NCBI GenBank assembly: GCA_913063375.1
Contig: CAJXXR010000024.1
Coordinates: forward strand, 1 to 38,433
Length of the DNA stretch: 38,433 bases
Direction of reading: 5' to 3'
Source of the DNA: an uncultured Flavobacteriales bacterium
GTDB taxonomy: Bacteria > Bacteroidota > Bacteroidia > Flavobacteriales > CAJXXR01
Within the stretch, counting starts at the first letter, position 1. The number at the start of each line of letters is the position of its first letter. The notes beneath the pieces are model-generated. The model saw only the letters and a list, made by a program, of their open reading frames with translations. It did no database searches and had not been told where the DNA came from. Shown piece after piece: positions 9,515 through 19,648 of this stretch. A program made the position numbers and the translations under genes.

Positions 9515-9853
9515 TTAAGACTTTAACAATTCATCAATCTCTTCCATTCGGTTCAAAGAATCATCCACATAGAATATTAATTCAGGGATAATACGAAGTT
9601 GGTGTCTAGCCAATTTACCTAAAGCATATCTAATCTCTTTTGAAGAATCTTTCAATTTCCCCAAAAATTCCATTTTTTCGCCAGCAGGAAATGCACTAAC
9701 AGCAACTTTCGCAACCCCTAAATCTGCACTTACCTTTACATCTGTTACAGTGATCATTTGTCCTGGGAATAACCTTCCTCCTTCTTTTTGAAGTATACCG
9801 GCTAAATCCTTCTGAATTAATCTACTGATTTTCTTTTGTCTTGTACTTTCCAT
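9515..9853 (-). CDS. rbfA: Ribosome-binding factor A
   Basis: RbfA binds the 30S subunit and helps 16S 5'-end maturation, and is a known cold-shock function. MESTRQKKISRLIQKDL is the typical N-terminus, followed by the KH-like region (VTDVKVSADLGVAKV...). I start at the ATG at 9851-9853 (112 aa); three further codons up to a TTG add nothing family-like. A TATCTTTG box ends only 6 nt before this ATG, so the mRNA may have almost no leader. The permease gene follows at once. Confidence 0.92.
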   Translation of the reverse strand: MESTRQKKISRLIQKDLAGILQKEGGRLFPGQMITVTDVKVSADLGVAKVAVSAFPAGEKMEFLGKLKDSSKEIRYALGKLARHQLRIIPELIFYVDDSLNRMEEIDELLKS

Positions 9854-9859
9854 AATCGG

Positions 9860-9867
9860 CAAAGATA
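9860..9867 (-). promoter_or_regulatory. -7 box directly before rbfA
   Basis: TATCTTTG on the minus strand ends 6 nt before the rbfA ATG. If used, transcription would start at or within a few bases of the start codon. Confidence 0.5.
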
Positions 9868-9916
9868 AACTTAATTATTTAACCTAAATCCACAAATAGA
9901 CCCCAATATTTAAGGG

Positions 9917-11935
9917 TTATTTTTTAGTTTCACTTCTTAATTCGGCATCAAAATAGCTCCTAATAAGGTATTGATAAGCTTTGAACTTTCTATCATTAGA
10001 ACCATCAATCTCAGCTTGTTCAAATTTGATTTGATCCACCAATTTAAATTTGTCGGTCCATGTACCTGAATAAATTGACATGCTTTTGTCCGCCATAAAA
10101 TACCTTCCTTCATTGACTCCGAAATAAAAAACATCTGAAGAATCAGGACTAAATAAGTTATTCCCCAATCCAAAATAGGATTGATCAGAAAAAGCTAAGC
10201 TATTCACTGTTGGGAAAATATCTTTAAAAGAACCTATTCTAGACGGATCATAATTTAGGTTCTTTTTATATTTTTCGGGTACATACATATATAATGGAAC
10301 CCCAAATTTCACATCAAGCTCTTGAGCAGGGTAGTCAAACGCCATCCAGTTATTGTGATCGCCAGTAAGGATCACAATTGTATTATCTGCAAGTTCAGAA
10401 GCTTTTAGTTTATCCATAAACTCTCCAACCTTATCAGCAGAATACTGATATGTTTTCATATTCTTAATGGCAATCTCCTCCTCTGACTTCACTCTTCCTT
10501 TAACACTATCAGACATTACCAAAGGCAAAGCGGCATAGTCATCAGGTATTTGGAATGGAGTATGATTTGTTACACTCATGCTAAAGATGAACTGAGGATC
10601 CTTTTTGTTTTCATTTAGATGATCCCAAATATAATCTATCAGGTGCTCATCATGAACTCCCCATTCGCAGGTATGAGCATCTGGATACTTTTTCAATATA
10701 GATGTTTTATCGTGAACCTTATCAAATTTCTGATTGGTTACAAAACTGTCCAAATTCCTCCATTTTCTTTTCCCTCCGAACATGAAGTTTGCAACGTATT
10801 CATTTTCTAAAAATGGCTTTGTAACAGCTGATTCAAAGGTATGATACCTGAAGGGGGATTGCGATAATATATGTAACGGACTATAGGTTGTTAAATCCTC
10901 AATACTTTTCATCGTTCCATTTTCCCCAGATAGAAAATTTTCGAAATAATAATCTTCCTCATAATGTTTCTTTAGCCTACCTAAAGTATTTAATTGCTCT
11001 GAGTGTAAGCTACCAAAATGAGTCCCCATACTTTCCATCAGTAGAAATACCACATTTGGAGGATTCTCCTTTAAAAAGGTATCTACTGGAGTCCTTCTAT
11101 AAAGCATCTTTTCAATAGACAACTCTTTGGGTTCTTCTCCAAAAAGTACCTGGTACGCTTCTGCAGGATTTTCAAAACCAAATTTCTTATTCAACTTATG
11201 TTGACTAAGAACTTTCAATGCATTTTTATACTCACGAATAGCTAGTTTAAAGCTAAATATAGCATTTATGGAAGATACGTTTAGAAAGCGTAGTTCAGAA
11301 AACGAAGCATCATCTTCTTGAACGGGGAACACGCCAATTGACCCTCTAGCAGCTAATGCAAAAATTGGCATACAGAGGACTCCAAGTGAAAACCGCTTCA
11401 CCTTTCCAGAAATATCGTACTTGAGCCTAGCAACTCTATTGATCACTGTTTTATTAATCCAGATGAATAATAGCAGCAGGAAGAGAATTTTAATCAATGG
11501 ATGGTCTGTCCACATGGAGGTCATTACTGCTTGAGTGTCATCATCCTTCAATCCAAACATTAGCACATTGAAATGACTCTGAAAAAAAGAATAATATTGT
11601 TGATCAGCGATCCCTATAAAAACCAATAACGGGTACATAAACTTCAGATATGGAAAGGTGAATTTCCATAAATACTTTCTCAACACCACTATAAAACGAC
11701 CTAGTAGATACACTAAAACCAAAGGAAAAAACAAATAGGCTAAGACCACAGAGTCAAAACGAGCACCTACGATTAAGGCTTCAAAGAAGTCTGATTTATA
11801 ATCCGAAAAAATATCGCTAATCTCTCCAAACCTAAAAATAAAAGAAATTCGTAAAAGCCCTAATAACACAAACCCATATATAAAAAGTAGGACAAGCTTT
11901 ATAATTTGGGTAATCCCCGATGGTGACTCTTTCAT
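9917..11935 (-). CDS. LTA synthase-like membrane sulfatase-fold protein (phosphoglycerol transferase family)
   Basis: The 672-aa chain has about five N-terminal membrane helices (residues 10-200) and an extracytoplasmic alkaline-phosphatase/sulfatase-fold domain (about 290-620). Metal and nucleophile residues of the LtaS family can be placed: E301 in FLLMES, T341 in GENGT, and the metal site TGDHNNW further on. Gram-negative relatives transfer phosphoglycerol or phosphoethanolamine to glycans or lipids. The natural acceptor here is unknown. It starts 6 bp after the LRR gene stop and is probably in one transcript with ribF and the LRR gene. Confidence 0.87.
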   Translation of the reverse strand: MKESPSGITQIIKLVLLFIYGFVLLGLLRISFIFRFGEISDIFSDYKSDFFEALIVGARFDSVVLAYLFFPLVLVYLLGRFIVVLRKYLWKFTFPYLKFMYPLLVFIGIADQQYYSFFQSHFNVLMFGLKDDDTQAVMTSMWTDHPLIKILFLLLLFIWINKTVINRVARLKYDISGKVKRFSLGVLCMPIFALAARGSIGVFPVQEDDASFSELRFLNVSSINAIFSFKLAIREYKNALKVLSQHKLNKKFGFENPAEAYQVLFGEEPKELSIEKMLYRRTPVDTFLKENPPNVVFLLMESMGTHFGSLHSEQLNTLGRLKKHYEEDYYFENFLSGENGTMKSIEDLTTYSPLHILSQSPFRYHTFESAVTKPFLENEYVANFMFGGKRKWRNLDSFVTNQKFDKVHDKTSILKKYPDAHTCEWGVHDEHLIDYIWDHLNENKKDPQFIFSMSVTNHTPFQIPDDYAALPLVMSDSVKGRVKSEEEIAIKNMKTYQYSADKVGEFMDKLKASELADNTIVILTGDHNNWMAFDYPAQELDVKFGVPLYMYVPEKYKKNLNYDPSRIGSFKDIFPTVNSLAFSDQSYFGLGNNLFSPDSSDVFYFGVNEGRYFMADKSMSIYSGTWTDKFKLVDQIKFEQAEIDGSNDRKFKAYQYLIRSYFDAELRSETKK

Positions 11936-11941
11936 AATAGT

Positions 11942-12433
11942 TTATTTATACATGCAATCGCAGGGTGGTGAAATCTTTAAGGTATCTTCAGAAAACCAAG
12001 TACGTAGATCATTATATACTTCTGGCATAAGCAAAACGCCCCTTATATCTAAAAAGGATAAGTTCCTTTTGGTTTTAACCTCAGCTGGAAGGTTCTCAAT
12101 AAAGTTATCCCATAAATCGATATATTCTAATTGGTCTAGGCTTAAAAGAACCATTGGGAACTCCACAAAATTATTCTTAGCTAGTATAATTTTTTTGAGT
12201 TTTTTCAATTGAGCAATAGAAGATGGTAAGGTTATCAATCTATTATTGCTTAGATCCAATATTTCCAAATTCTCAAACTGCAAGATCTCCTCTGGGAAAA
12301 CAGACAATCGGTCTCGCTTCAATTTCAAATGACGCACCTCCAAAGGGGCTTTCATCCCTTCTTCAATCGACTTCGTTTGACCAAATATCCATAAAGGGAT
12401 ACAGATTAAAAGAGAAAAAAGATATTTAACCAT
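11942..12433 (-). CDS. Secreted small leucine-rich-repeat protein
   Basis: This 163-aa protein begins with a signal peptide (MVKYLFSLLICIPLWIFG). It has about three or four leucine-rich repeats from residues 33 to 125; LEILDLSNNRLITLPSSI and LEYIDLWDNFIENLPAEV are the clearest. The C-terminal tail carries a CDC motif. The signal peptide lacks an obvious lipobox, so it is probably periplasmic or surface-exposed. Its ATG overlaps the ribF stop by 8 bp. The tight link to the LTA-synthase-like gene suggests envelope work, but no specific function can be assigned. Confidence 0.8.
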   Translation of the reverse strand: MVKYLFSLLICIPLWIFGQTKSIEEGMKAPLEVRHLKLKRDRLSVFPEEILQFENLEILDLSNNRLITLPSSIAQLKKLKKIILAKNNFVEFPMVLLSLDQLEYIDLWDNFIENLPAEVKTKRNLSFLDIRGVLLMPEVYNDLRTWFSEDTLKISPPCDCMYK

Positions 12434-13343
12434 TTTCTACTTGTATTTTATCCTTTTCTAATTGCTTCTTTAATTCTGATATGCTATCAAATTTAATTTC
12501 CTCTCTGATCATCTTATTTAGGAACACACGGATAGTCTCACTATATATTTGCTTATCAAAATTGAAAATATGTACTTCGATACTTAAATCTTCACCATCC
12601 ACCGTAGGACGATATCCAATATTTAGCATTCCCTTATAATAGGTCTCATCGTGAAGGACATCTACAGCATATACGCCATTTTTTGGGCATATTTTATAGC
12701 TTTCCGAAATTTGAATATTAGCAGTTGGAAAGCCCAATTTCCTACCCAATTGTTTTCCTTTCACTACTACACCTTCCAATTCAAATGGTCTGGTTAGAAA
12801 CGTTGCTGCTGAAATAACATCGCCCGCATTCAAAGCTTTTCTTATTTTGGTAGAACTTACTGAAATTTGGTCAACGTCCTGTACTTGGATTTCTTCTACT
12901 TTAAATCCATACACCGGTCCAAACTCTTTCAAATGCTCGAACGTTCCTTCCCTATTTCTCCCGAAATGGTGATCATACCCAATTACAAGTGACTCCACTC
13001 CCAATTGATTCACCAAAATATTCCGAACGAATTCTAGGGAACTGAGCCTCGAGAACTCTTTACTGAATGGATGTATGATTAGATGATCTAATCCGGTTTT
13101 ACCCAATTCTCGTATACGCTCTTTTAGGGTCTGAATAAGCTTGATATCTAGATCTTGGTGTAATACCATCCTCGGATGCGGGAAGAAGGTTAAAATAACC
13201 GATTCTGCCCCCGTCTTATTGGCAACATCTACCAATCTACTAATGATCTTTTGATGCCCTACATGAACACCATCAAAAGTCCCTGTAGTTACAACCGTTT
13301 TTTCCGGTTTCTCAAACTCGTCTAAGTGATAATAAACCTTCAA
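12426..13343 (-). CDS. ribF: Bifunctional riboflavin kinase/FAD synthetase
   Basis: RibF phosphorylates riboflavin to FMN and adenylates FMN to FAD. The N-terminal adenylyltransferase motif GTFDGVHVGHQ is at about residues 22-32. The C-terminal flavokinase motif GRKLGFPTANIQ is at about 197-208. The length (305 aa) is normal. The start codon appears to be TTG (13341-13343), since MKVYYHLDEF fits the family and an in-frame stop lies a few codons upstream with no ATG. It is divergent from atpD across a 175-bp gap holding a long dyad. Confidence 0.95.
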   Translation of the reverse strand: MKVYYHLDEFEKPEKTVVTTGTFDGVHVGHQKIISRLVDVANKTGAESVILTFFPHPRMVLHQDLDIKLIQTLKERIRELGKTGLDHLIIHPFSKEFSRLSSLEFVRNILVNQLGVESLVIGYDHHFGRNREGTFEHLKEFGPVYGFKVEEIQVQDVDQISVSSTKIRKALNAGDVISAATFLTRPFELEGVVVKGKQLGRKLGFPTANIQISESYKICPKNGVYAVDVLHDETYYKGMLNIGYRPTVDGEDLSIEVHIFNFDKQIYSETIRVFLNKMIREEIKFDSISELKKQLEKDKIQVENG

Positions 13344-13380
13344 ATTTCTTTTTGGATTTAATTTAAAATCAAAAAACTAC

Positions 13381-13407
13381 GTCTAGGAAGTATAATGTTT
13401 CCTAGAC
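13381..13407. promoter_or_regulatory. Inverted repeat between divergent ribF and atpD
   Basis: GTCTAGGAA (13381-13389) and TTCCTAGAC (13399-13407) are perfect 9-bp arms around a 9-bp AT-rich centre. No T-run follows, so an operator is more likely than a terminator. It lies 37 bp before the ribF start and 59 bp before the atpD -7 box. Confidence 0.45.
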
Positions 13408-13458
13408 ATGTCAAAAATAGAAAAATAAAATAACTTATATCCATCTTCTTTTCAATAA

Positions 13459-15039
<1,581 letters not shown>

Positions 15040-15043
15040 TACT

Positions 15044-15280
15044 ATGCAATTAGAAATCATCACACCTGATAAAAAGGTTTACGAAGGAGAAGTGACCTCT
15101 ATTCAACTTCCAGGAACAAACGGATTGTTTGAAATTTTGAATCACCATGCTCCTATTATCTCGACCCTAACCAAAGGTAAGATCCGAGTTATTGATGGAA
15201 AAAACCAAACGGAATTTTTCGAAATCAATGGCGGAGTGATTGAGATGAATCAAAATAAAGTCATCGTTTTAGCTGACTAA
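15044..15280 (+). CDS. atpC: F1 ATP synthase subunit epsilon, short form
   Basis: At 78 aa this is the N-terminal beta-sandwich domain only (MQLEIITPDKKVYEGEV...LPGTNGLFEILNHHAP). The C-terminal two-helix domain that inhibits ATP hydrolysis in E. coli is missing. Short epsilons are usual in Bacteroidota, so this is not a truncation of a live longer gene: a strong terminator starts 5 bp after the stop. It begins 4 bp after atpD. Confidence 0.95.
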   Translation: MQLEIITPDKKVYEGEVTSIQLPGTNGLFEILNHHAPIISTLTKGKIRVIDGKNQTEFFEINGGVIEMNQNKVIVLAD

Positions 15281-15284
15281 AACC

Positions 15285-15314
15285 AAAAAGGACCTCAAAT
15301 GAGGTCCTTTTTTT
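15285..15314 (+). terminator. Intrinsic terminator after atpC
   Basis: The 12-bp stem AAAAAGGACCTC (15285-15296) and GAGGTCCTTTTT (15301-15312) has an AAAT loop and a long T-run. Confidence 0.93.
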
Positions 15315-15705
15315 TTGCTTTAAAATCAAGCCTATCACTTATTTCATAATATAAGCTATACCCTTTTCTACATCAATAAAAATAGTAGATGCACCAGCTT
15401 AACCATTAGATTTAAATAAAACAGATGGTATTTAGCTCAATCTTATTTTCTCTAAATTTCCTGCCCATATTTTTGATTTGATTGAACAATCAATTTGGAT
15501 ATAATCTAGGACACAATCTCAATGCAAGGAAAATTCACCTAGACAAAAACGACTACCTCTTTTAGGATTTAGAGAAAGTAATATAACAAACACACTTTAT
15601 TTAGAGGAGAAGATGCCATACAGTTACAAATAGATAAACTTGAAGTAATCACAATCTTCCTAATGACAGTGTTCATCAATTAAAGTAATTGCCTAAATTG
15701 CTAAA
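15315..15705. other. Long gene-free interval between atpC and bioF
   Basis: About 390 bp contain no ORF beyond a few codons and no tRNA. A TATTTTTG -7-like box is at 15468-15475. A short dyad TTGATT/AATCAA lies at 15478-15493, and TCTAGG/CCTAGA arms lie at 15505-15510 and 15538-15543. This could be a long bioF leader or a small RNA. Nothing stronger can be said. Confidence 0.4.
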
Positions 15706-16857
15706 ATGAATTCTTTTCCCAACAAGGCTCAAAAATTACTAGCACAAAGAAAAGCTGACAATAGTTACAGGCAACTTTGCGACTACAGTAATTTGATAGA
15801 TTTTTTCTCTAATGACTACTTATCCTTTAATGAAAGTCCTGTCTTACAAAATAAAGTTCGGGATTATATCAATAAGCACACCCCCTCCTATGGATCTACT
15901 GGTAGTAGGCTTGTAAGTGGAAACAGGAAAGAAATGGAAAAAATAGAAAGCTACCTGGCCAGTTATTTCAAGGCTGAAGCAGCCTTATTTTTCAGCTCAG
16001 GATTCAATGCTAATCTTGCACTTTTTTCTTCCATAGCCTCGAAGGAAGATACTATTATTTACGATTCTTTAATTCACGCCTCCATTAGAGAAGGAATACG
16101 CCTTAGTCCAGCACGATCATTTAGTTTTAAGCACAATGACCTAAATGACTTAGAGAAAAAACTAGACAGAGCTACAGGAGATATATTTGTAGCCATTGAG
16201 TCCCTCTACTCTATGGATGGTGATTTCGCAAAACTACGAGAAATTGCTAACCTCTGTAAAGAGAAAGGAGTCTTCTTGATTATTGATGAAGCACATAGCA
16301 CAGGTGTTTATAATGACGATGGAAGTGGCTACACTTGTCAATTAGGACTTGAGCAAGATTCTTTTGCCCGAATAATGACGTTTGGCAAAGGACTCTCTTG
16401 TCATGGAGCATGTATCGTTGGCTCCAATGAATTAAGAGATTTTCTAATCAACTTTGGGAAAAGCTTTATCTACACAACGGCACCAGATCTTTTAAGCATG
16501 AAAAAAGTGAAATGGGCCATTCAATACAGGAAAGACACCCCTGATATTCAGCAAAAGTTATTTCAAAATATCGAGTATTTTTTAGATTTGCAAAAAACCT
16601 ATTTCCCGTTCAAGGAAAGCTTTGAGCTATCTCCAATTCAAACCATTGAGATACCGGGCAATCACTGGGTTAAAACTACCGAGAAGCTTTTAATAAAAAA
16701 TGGAATAGCAACCAAAGCTATCTTATCCCCAACTGTACCGGAAGGTTCTGAGCGACTTAGGATTTGCATACATCGAAACCATACTAAAGAAGATATCAAT
16801 ACGTTTTGGAATTATTTAGGAAAAATCCTCAGCACATTTCCGTCACCATTGAGATAG
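15706..16857 (+). CDS. bioF: Alpha-oxoamine synthase, probably 8-amino-7-oxononanoate synthase
   Basis: This is a fold-type I PLP enzyme of the family that condenses an amino acid with an acyl-CoA. PLP-binding Lys228 sits in TFGKGLSCHGA, the Asp/His pair in IIDEAHSTG, and the substrate loop in SYGSTGSRLVSGN. The 383-aa length suits BioF (biotin synthesis from pimeloyl-ACP/CoA and alanine). No other bio gene is close, so 2-amino-3-ketobutyrate CoA ligase or a serine palmitoyltransferase relative remain alternatives. The frame shows no fault. Confidence 0.8.
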   Translation: MNSFPNKAQKLLAQRKADNSYRQLCDYSNLIDFFSNDYLSFNESPVLQNKVRDYINKHTPSYGSTGSRLVSGNRKEMEKIESYLASYFKAEAALFFSSGFNANLALFSSIASKEDTIIYDSLIHASIREGIRLSPARSFSFKHNDLNDLEKKLDRATGDIFVAIESLYSMDGDFAKLREIANLCKEKGVFLIIDEAHSTGVYNDDGSGYTCQLGLEQDSFARIMTFGKGLSCHGACIVGSNELRDFLINFGKSFIYTTAPDLLSMKKVKWAIQYRKDTPDIQQKLFQNIEYFLDLQKTYFPFKESFELSPIQTIEIPGNHWVKTTEKLLIKNGIATKAILSPTVPEGSERLRICIHRNHTKEDINTFWNYLGKILSTFPSPLR

Positions 16858-16881
16858 TAGAACCTATTTATACTATCTTTG
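16849..16881 (+). promoter_or_regulatory. -33/-7 promoter for the ABC exporter
   Basis: TTG (16849-16851), 22 bp, TATCTTTG (16874-16881). The -7 box ends 23 bp before the ATG at 16905. The -33 element lies within the last codons of bioF. Confidence 0.55.
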
Positions 16882-16904
16882 AATCTTTAAAATGATCATT
16901 AGGG

Positions 16905-18734
16905 ATGAATAATTTTTTTAGGCTACTATCATATATAAAACCTTATAAAGGTCTTGCAATTGTAAATGCTGTAAGTAATATCTTATCTGCCATTTTTGGA
17001 CTTTTAGGCCTATTACTAATTAGCAATGTCCTGAAAGTTCTATTCGATTCAGGAATCAAAAAAATAATCACTCCTCCAAAATCGACTGGTTATTTTGACT
17101 CCTTGATTTACGATATAGAGGTTTATTATACTGCTTTAATTGAAAACTCCGATAGATCAAAGGCTCTAATGGTAGTTTGCATAATGGTTCTTATCACTTT
17201 CTTCCTTAAGAATTTATTTAGATACATAGCCCAATATGTCCTAGCTCCTATTCGCTCAAACTTAGTTAAAGATATCCGATCAGAACTTCATAGAAAAATT
17301 ATAGACCTACCTGTTTCTTATTTTAACGAGAAAAGAAAGGGAGACATTATTACTAGGATAAGTGCCGATGTACAGGAAGTAGAATTCTCTGCAATTAGCA
17401 TCTTAGAATTACTTATCCGAGATCCATTTACCATCCTAATCGCTATTGGGACAATGGTATTCATGAGTTGGAAATTGACAATTTTTGTTTTCATTTTCTT
17501 ACCAATTTCTGGATTTATTGTAGGTCAAGTAGGTAAAAGTCTCAAGAAAAAATCGGGGAAAGGTCAAGAAAAAATTGCTGAATTAATTTCCCTGGTCGAA
17601 GAAAACATCGGTGGATTAAAGATTATAAAGGCTTTCAATGCTCAAAAGAAAGTAGATGCAGTATTCGAGAAAGAAAACATTGAATGGACACGCATTAACA
17701 ACTCCATAAAAAGAAGGCATGACATGGCTTCTCCAATGAGCGAATTCATGGGGGCCACCATCATGGTAATTATCCTATGGTATGGGGGAAACCTAATCTT
17801 CGAAAATCCAGAAGAGAATATGCAACCACATGATTTCTTCGCATACATTACTATTTTCTCTCAAGTATTAGCTCCTATCAAGAACATCTCAGCGGCATAT
17901 AACAAGCTACAAAAGGGAATGGCTTCCATGGAGAGGATAATAGAAGTATTGGACACTCCTAACCCAATTCAAGATAAACCAAACGCTTTACCGCTACCTC
18001 TATTTTCGGAAAATATAGAATTCAACCAGGTTAATTTTTCATACGAAAAACACAGACCTGTATTGAATAATGTTAATTTCAAAGTCCCTAAAGGACAAAT
18101 GATAGCCTTAGTTGGACAATCAGGAAGCGGTAAATCCACCATTGCAGATTTAATTGCCAGGTATTGGGACGTAACAGAAGGAGCTATTAAATTGGATGGG
18201 CATAATATTAAAGATTACAAAATAAAAGATGTCCGAGAACAGATGGGAATCATTACCCAAGAATCTATTCTTTTCAATGATACAGTCTATAATAACATTG
18301 CATTAGGTGTTAAAAGCACCACTGAGGAAGCAGTAATGTCTGCTGCAAAAATCGCCAATGCACACGAATTTATATCAGAATTAGAGCATGGATACCATAC
18401 CAATATCGGAGACCGTGGAGGCAAATTATCGGGTGGTCAAAGACAGCGTATCTCTATTGCCAGGGCAGTCCTAAAAAACCCTCCTATATTAATTATGGAT
18501 GAAGCGACTTCGGCCTTAGACACAGAAAGTGAACGATTGGTACAAGAAGCATTAGAACACCTAATGGAACATAGGACTTCTGTAGTTATTGCCCACCGCC
18601 TTTCTACCATAATTAAGGCAGATTTAATTCTTGTCTTAAACGAAGGTGAAATTGTAGAACAAGGAACACATAAAGAATTGTTGGATAGAAAAGGATATTA
18701 TAGTAAATTGCATAACATGCAAAGCATTTCTTGA
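16905..18734 (+). CDS. MsbA-like ABC exporter (fused membrane and ATPase domains)
   Basis: The 609-aa half-transporter has a six-helix exporter domain (about 15-340) and an ATPase domain (about 365-600). The Walker A is GQSGSGKST, the signature LSGGQRQRISIARA, the Walker B ILIMDEATSALD, and the switch His is in IAHRLS. The family includes lipid A flippase MsbA and multidrug exporters. The substrate cannot be read from sequence; MsbA is a reasonable guess for a Gram-negative with one such gene here. The stop overlaps the first base of a long-loop terminator. Confidence 0.88.
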   Translation: MNNFFRLLSYIKPYKGLAIVNAVSNILSAIFGLLGLLLISNVLKVLFDSGIKKIITPPKSTGYFDSLIYDIEVYYTALIENSDRSKALMVVCIMVLITFFLKNLFRYIAQYVLAPIRSNLVKDIRSELHRKIIDLPVSYFNEKRKGDIITRISADVQEVEFSAISILELLIRDPFTILIAIGTMVFMSWKLTIFVFIFLPISGFIVGQVGKSLKKKSGKGQEKIAELISLVEENIGGLKIIKAFNAQKKVDAVFEKENIEWTRINNSIKRRHDMASPMSEFMGATIMVIILWYGGNLIFENPEENMQPHDFFAYITIFSQVLAPIKNISAAYNKLQKGMASMERIIEVLDTPNPIQDKPNALPLPLFSENIEFNQVNFSYEKHRPVLNNVNFKVPKGQMIALVGQSGSGKSTIADLIARYWDVTEGAIKLDGHNIKDYKIKDVREQMGIITQESILFNDTVYNNIALGVKSTTEEAVMSAAKIANAHEFISELEHGYHTNIGDRGGKLSGGQRQRISIARAVLKNPPILIMDEATSALDTESERLVQEALEHLMEHRTSVVIAHRLSTIIKADLILVLNEGEIVEQGTHKELLDRKGYYSKLHNMQSIS

Positions 18735-18809
18735 CTTTTGGAAAGTCAATGTTGAATTTCTGTAAATTATCTCTTCTCTCAGACAGCAAACTTTCCAAAA
18801 GTTTTTTTT
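18734..18809 (+). terminator. Terminator-like hairpin with a very long loop
   Basis: Perfect 13-bp arms ACTTTTGGAAAGT (18734-18746) and ACTTTCCAAAAGT (18790-18802) enclose a 43-nt loop and are followed directly by a T-run. The loop is far longer than in the other terminators here. Confidence 0.65.
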
Positions 18810-18863
18810 ACGCCTTTTTATTTCTAAAAAACAAGCCTTCCAAAATCAACTATACTCCACATT

Positions 18864-19274
18864 ATGAAGAAGATAGAACACATAGGTATTGCTGTTAAGA
18901 ATCTTGAGAAATCGAATGATCTATATAGTAAATTATTCAATTCATCTCCGTACAAAATGGAAGAAGTAGCCTCTGAAGGAGTTAAAACTAGTTTTTTCCA
19001 AGTAGGTGAATCTAAGATCGAATTGTTAGAAGCTAGCAATGAAAACAGTGCGATTGCAAAATTTATAGCAAAAAAAGGAGAAGGCGTCCATCACATTGCT
19101 TATGATGTAGAAGATATTTATGCTGAAATGGATCGATTAAGAAAGGAGGGGTTTCAATTATTAAATGAGCAACCTAAATATGGAGCAGATAATAAATTAG
19201 TTTGTTTCATTCATCCCAAATCGGCTGGCGGTGTACTGATAGAATTGTGTCAAGAAAGAAAGGAAGATCAATAG
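18864..19274 (+). CDS. mce: Methylmalonyl-CoA epimerase
   Basis: This VOC-fold enzyme interconverts (R)- and (S)-methylmalonyl-CoA in propionate metabolism. The N-terminal KKIEHIGIAVKNLEKS, the middle GEGVHHIAYDVEDI and the C-terminal LIELCQ provide the expected His/Glu metal ligands. The 136-aa length is standard. The mutase genes are not in the window. The stop codon lies inside the terminator stem-loop. Confidence 0.93.
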   Translation: MKKIEHIGIAVKNLEKSNDLYSKLFNSSPYKMEEVASEGVKTSFFQVGESKIELLEASNENSAIAKFIAKKGEGVHHIAYDVEDIYAEMDRLRKEGFQLLNEQPKYGADNKLVCFIHPKSAGGVLIELCQERKEDQ

Positions 19275-19290
19275 ATCTTCCTTTCTTTTT
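19255..19290 (+). terminator. Intrinsic terminator overlapping the mce stop
   Basis: A 15-bp stem (19255-19269 with 19274-19288, loop AATA) is followed by a T-run. The TAG stop at 19272-19274 lies in the loop and the first base of the right arm. Confidence 0.9.
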
Positions 19291-19648
19291 ACCTGATATT
19301 TTTAAAATGGAAAAATGAATAGCTTGAATTGAATCATAATTATCCACAAGATTCCTCCTTTAAAATGGCCATTTTATCTTATTCTACCTTATAATCACCC
19401 TCTTTACGTAGCTCTAAAAAGATCAATACCACTTAAAATTCAATAAAAATAAACTATTATCAACTATCAATAGATAGTTAACAGAGGCTTATTATCAAGC
19501 ACTTAACTCCCTTCTATAAAACTTCATTCACATTCATTAACATTCCTTTCGCTTGTTTTGGAACGGTTTTAGAATATCTCATAATGCAATTGCGTGCAAA
19601 AGGCCAATAGATTTGGCTAAACGTTTAACATTATTAAAAGGTATCATT
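19291..19648. other. Gene-free interval with palindromes before a secreted-protein gene
   Basis: About 360 bp hold no gene. A perfect 16-bp palindrome TAAAATGGCCATTTTA lies at 19361-19376. A hairpin AACTATC-AATA-GATAGTT lies at 19462-19479. A TAGATTTG -7 box at 19608-19615 ends 33 bp before the ATG at 19649, with a TTG 15 bp upstream of it. Confidence 0.5.

Noticed and set aside
15044..15280. Truncated atpC
   Set aside because: Short epsilon subunits of this length are normal in Bacteroidota and the gene is followed directly by a clean terminator.
19553..19648. N-terminal extension of the secreted basic protein
   Set aside because: It would place the signal peptide inside the chain and overlap the -7 box; the ATG at 19649 gives a normal signal peptide.
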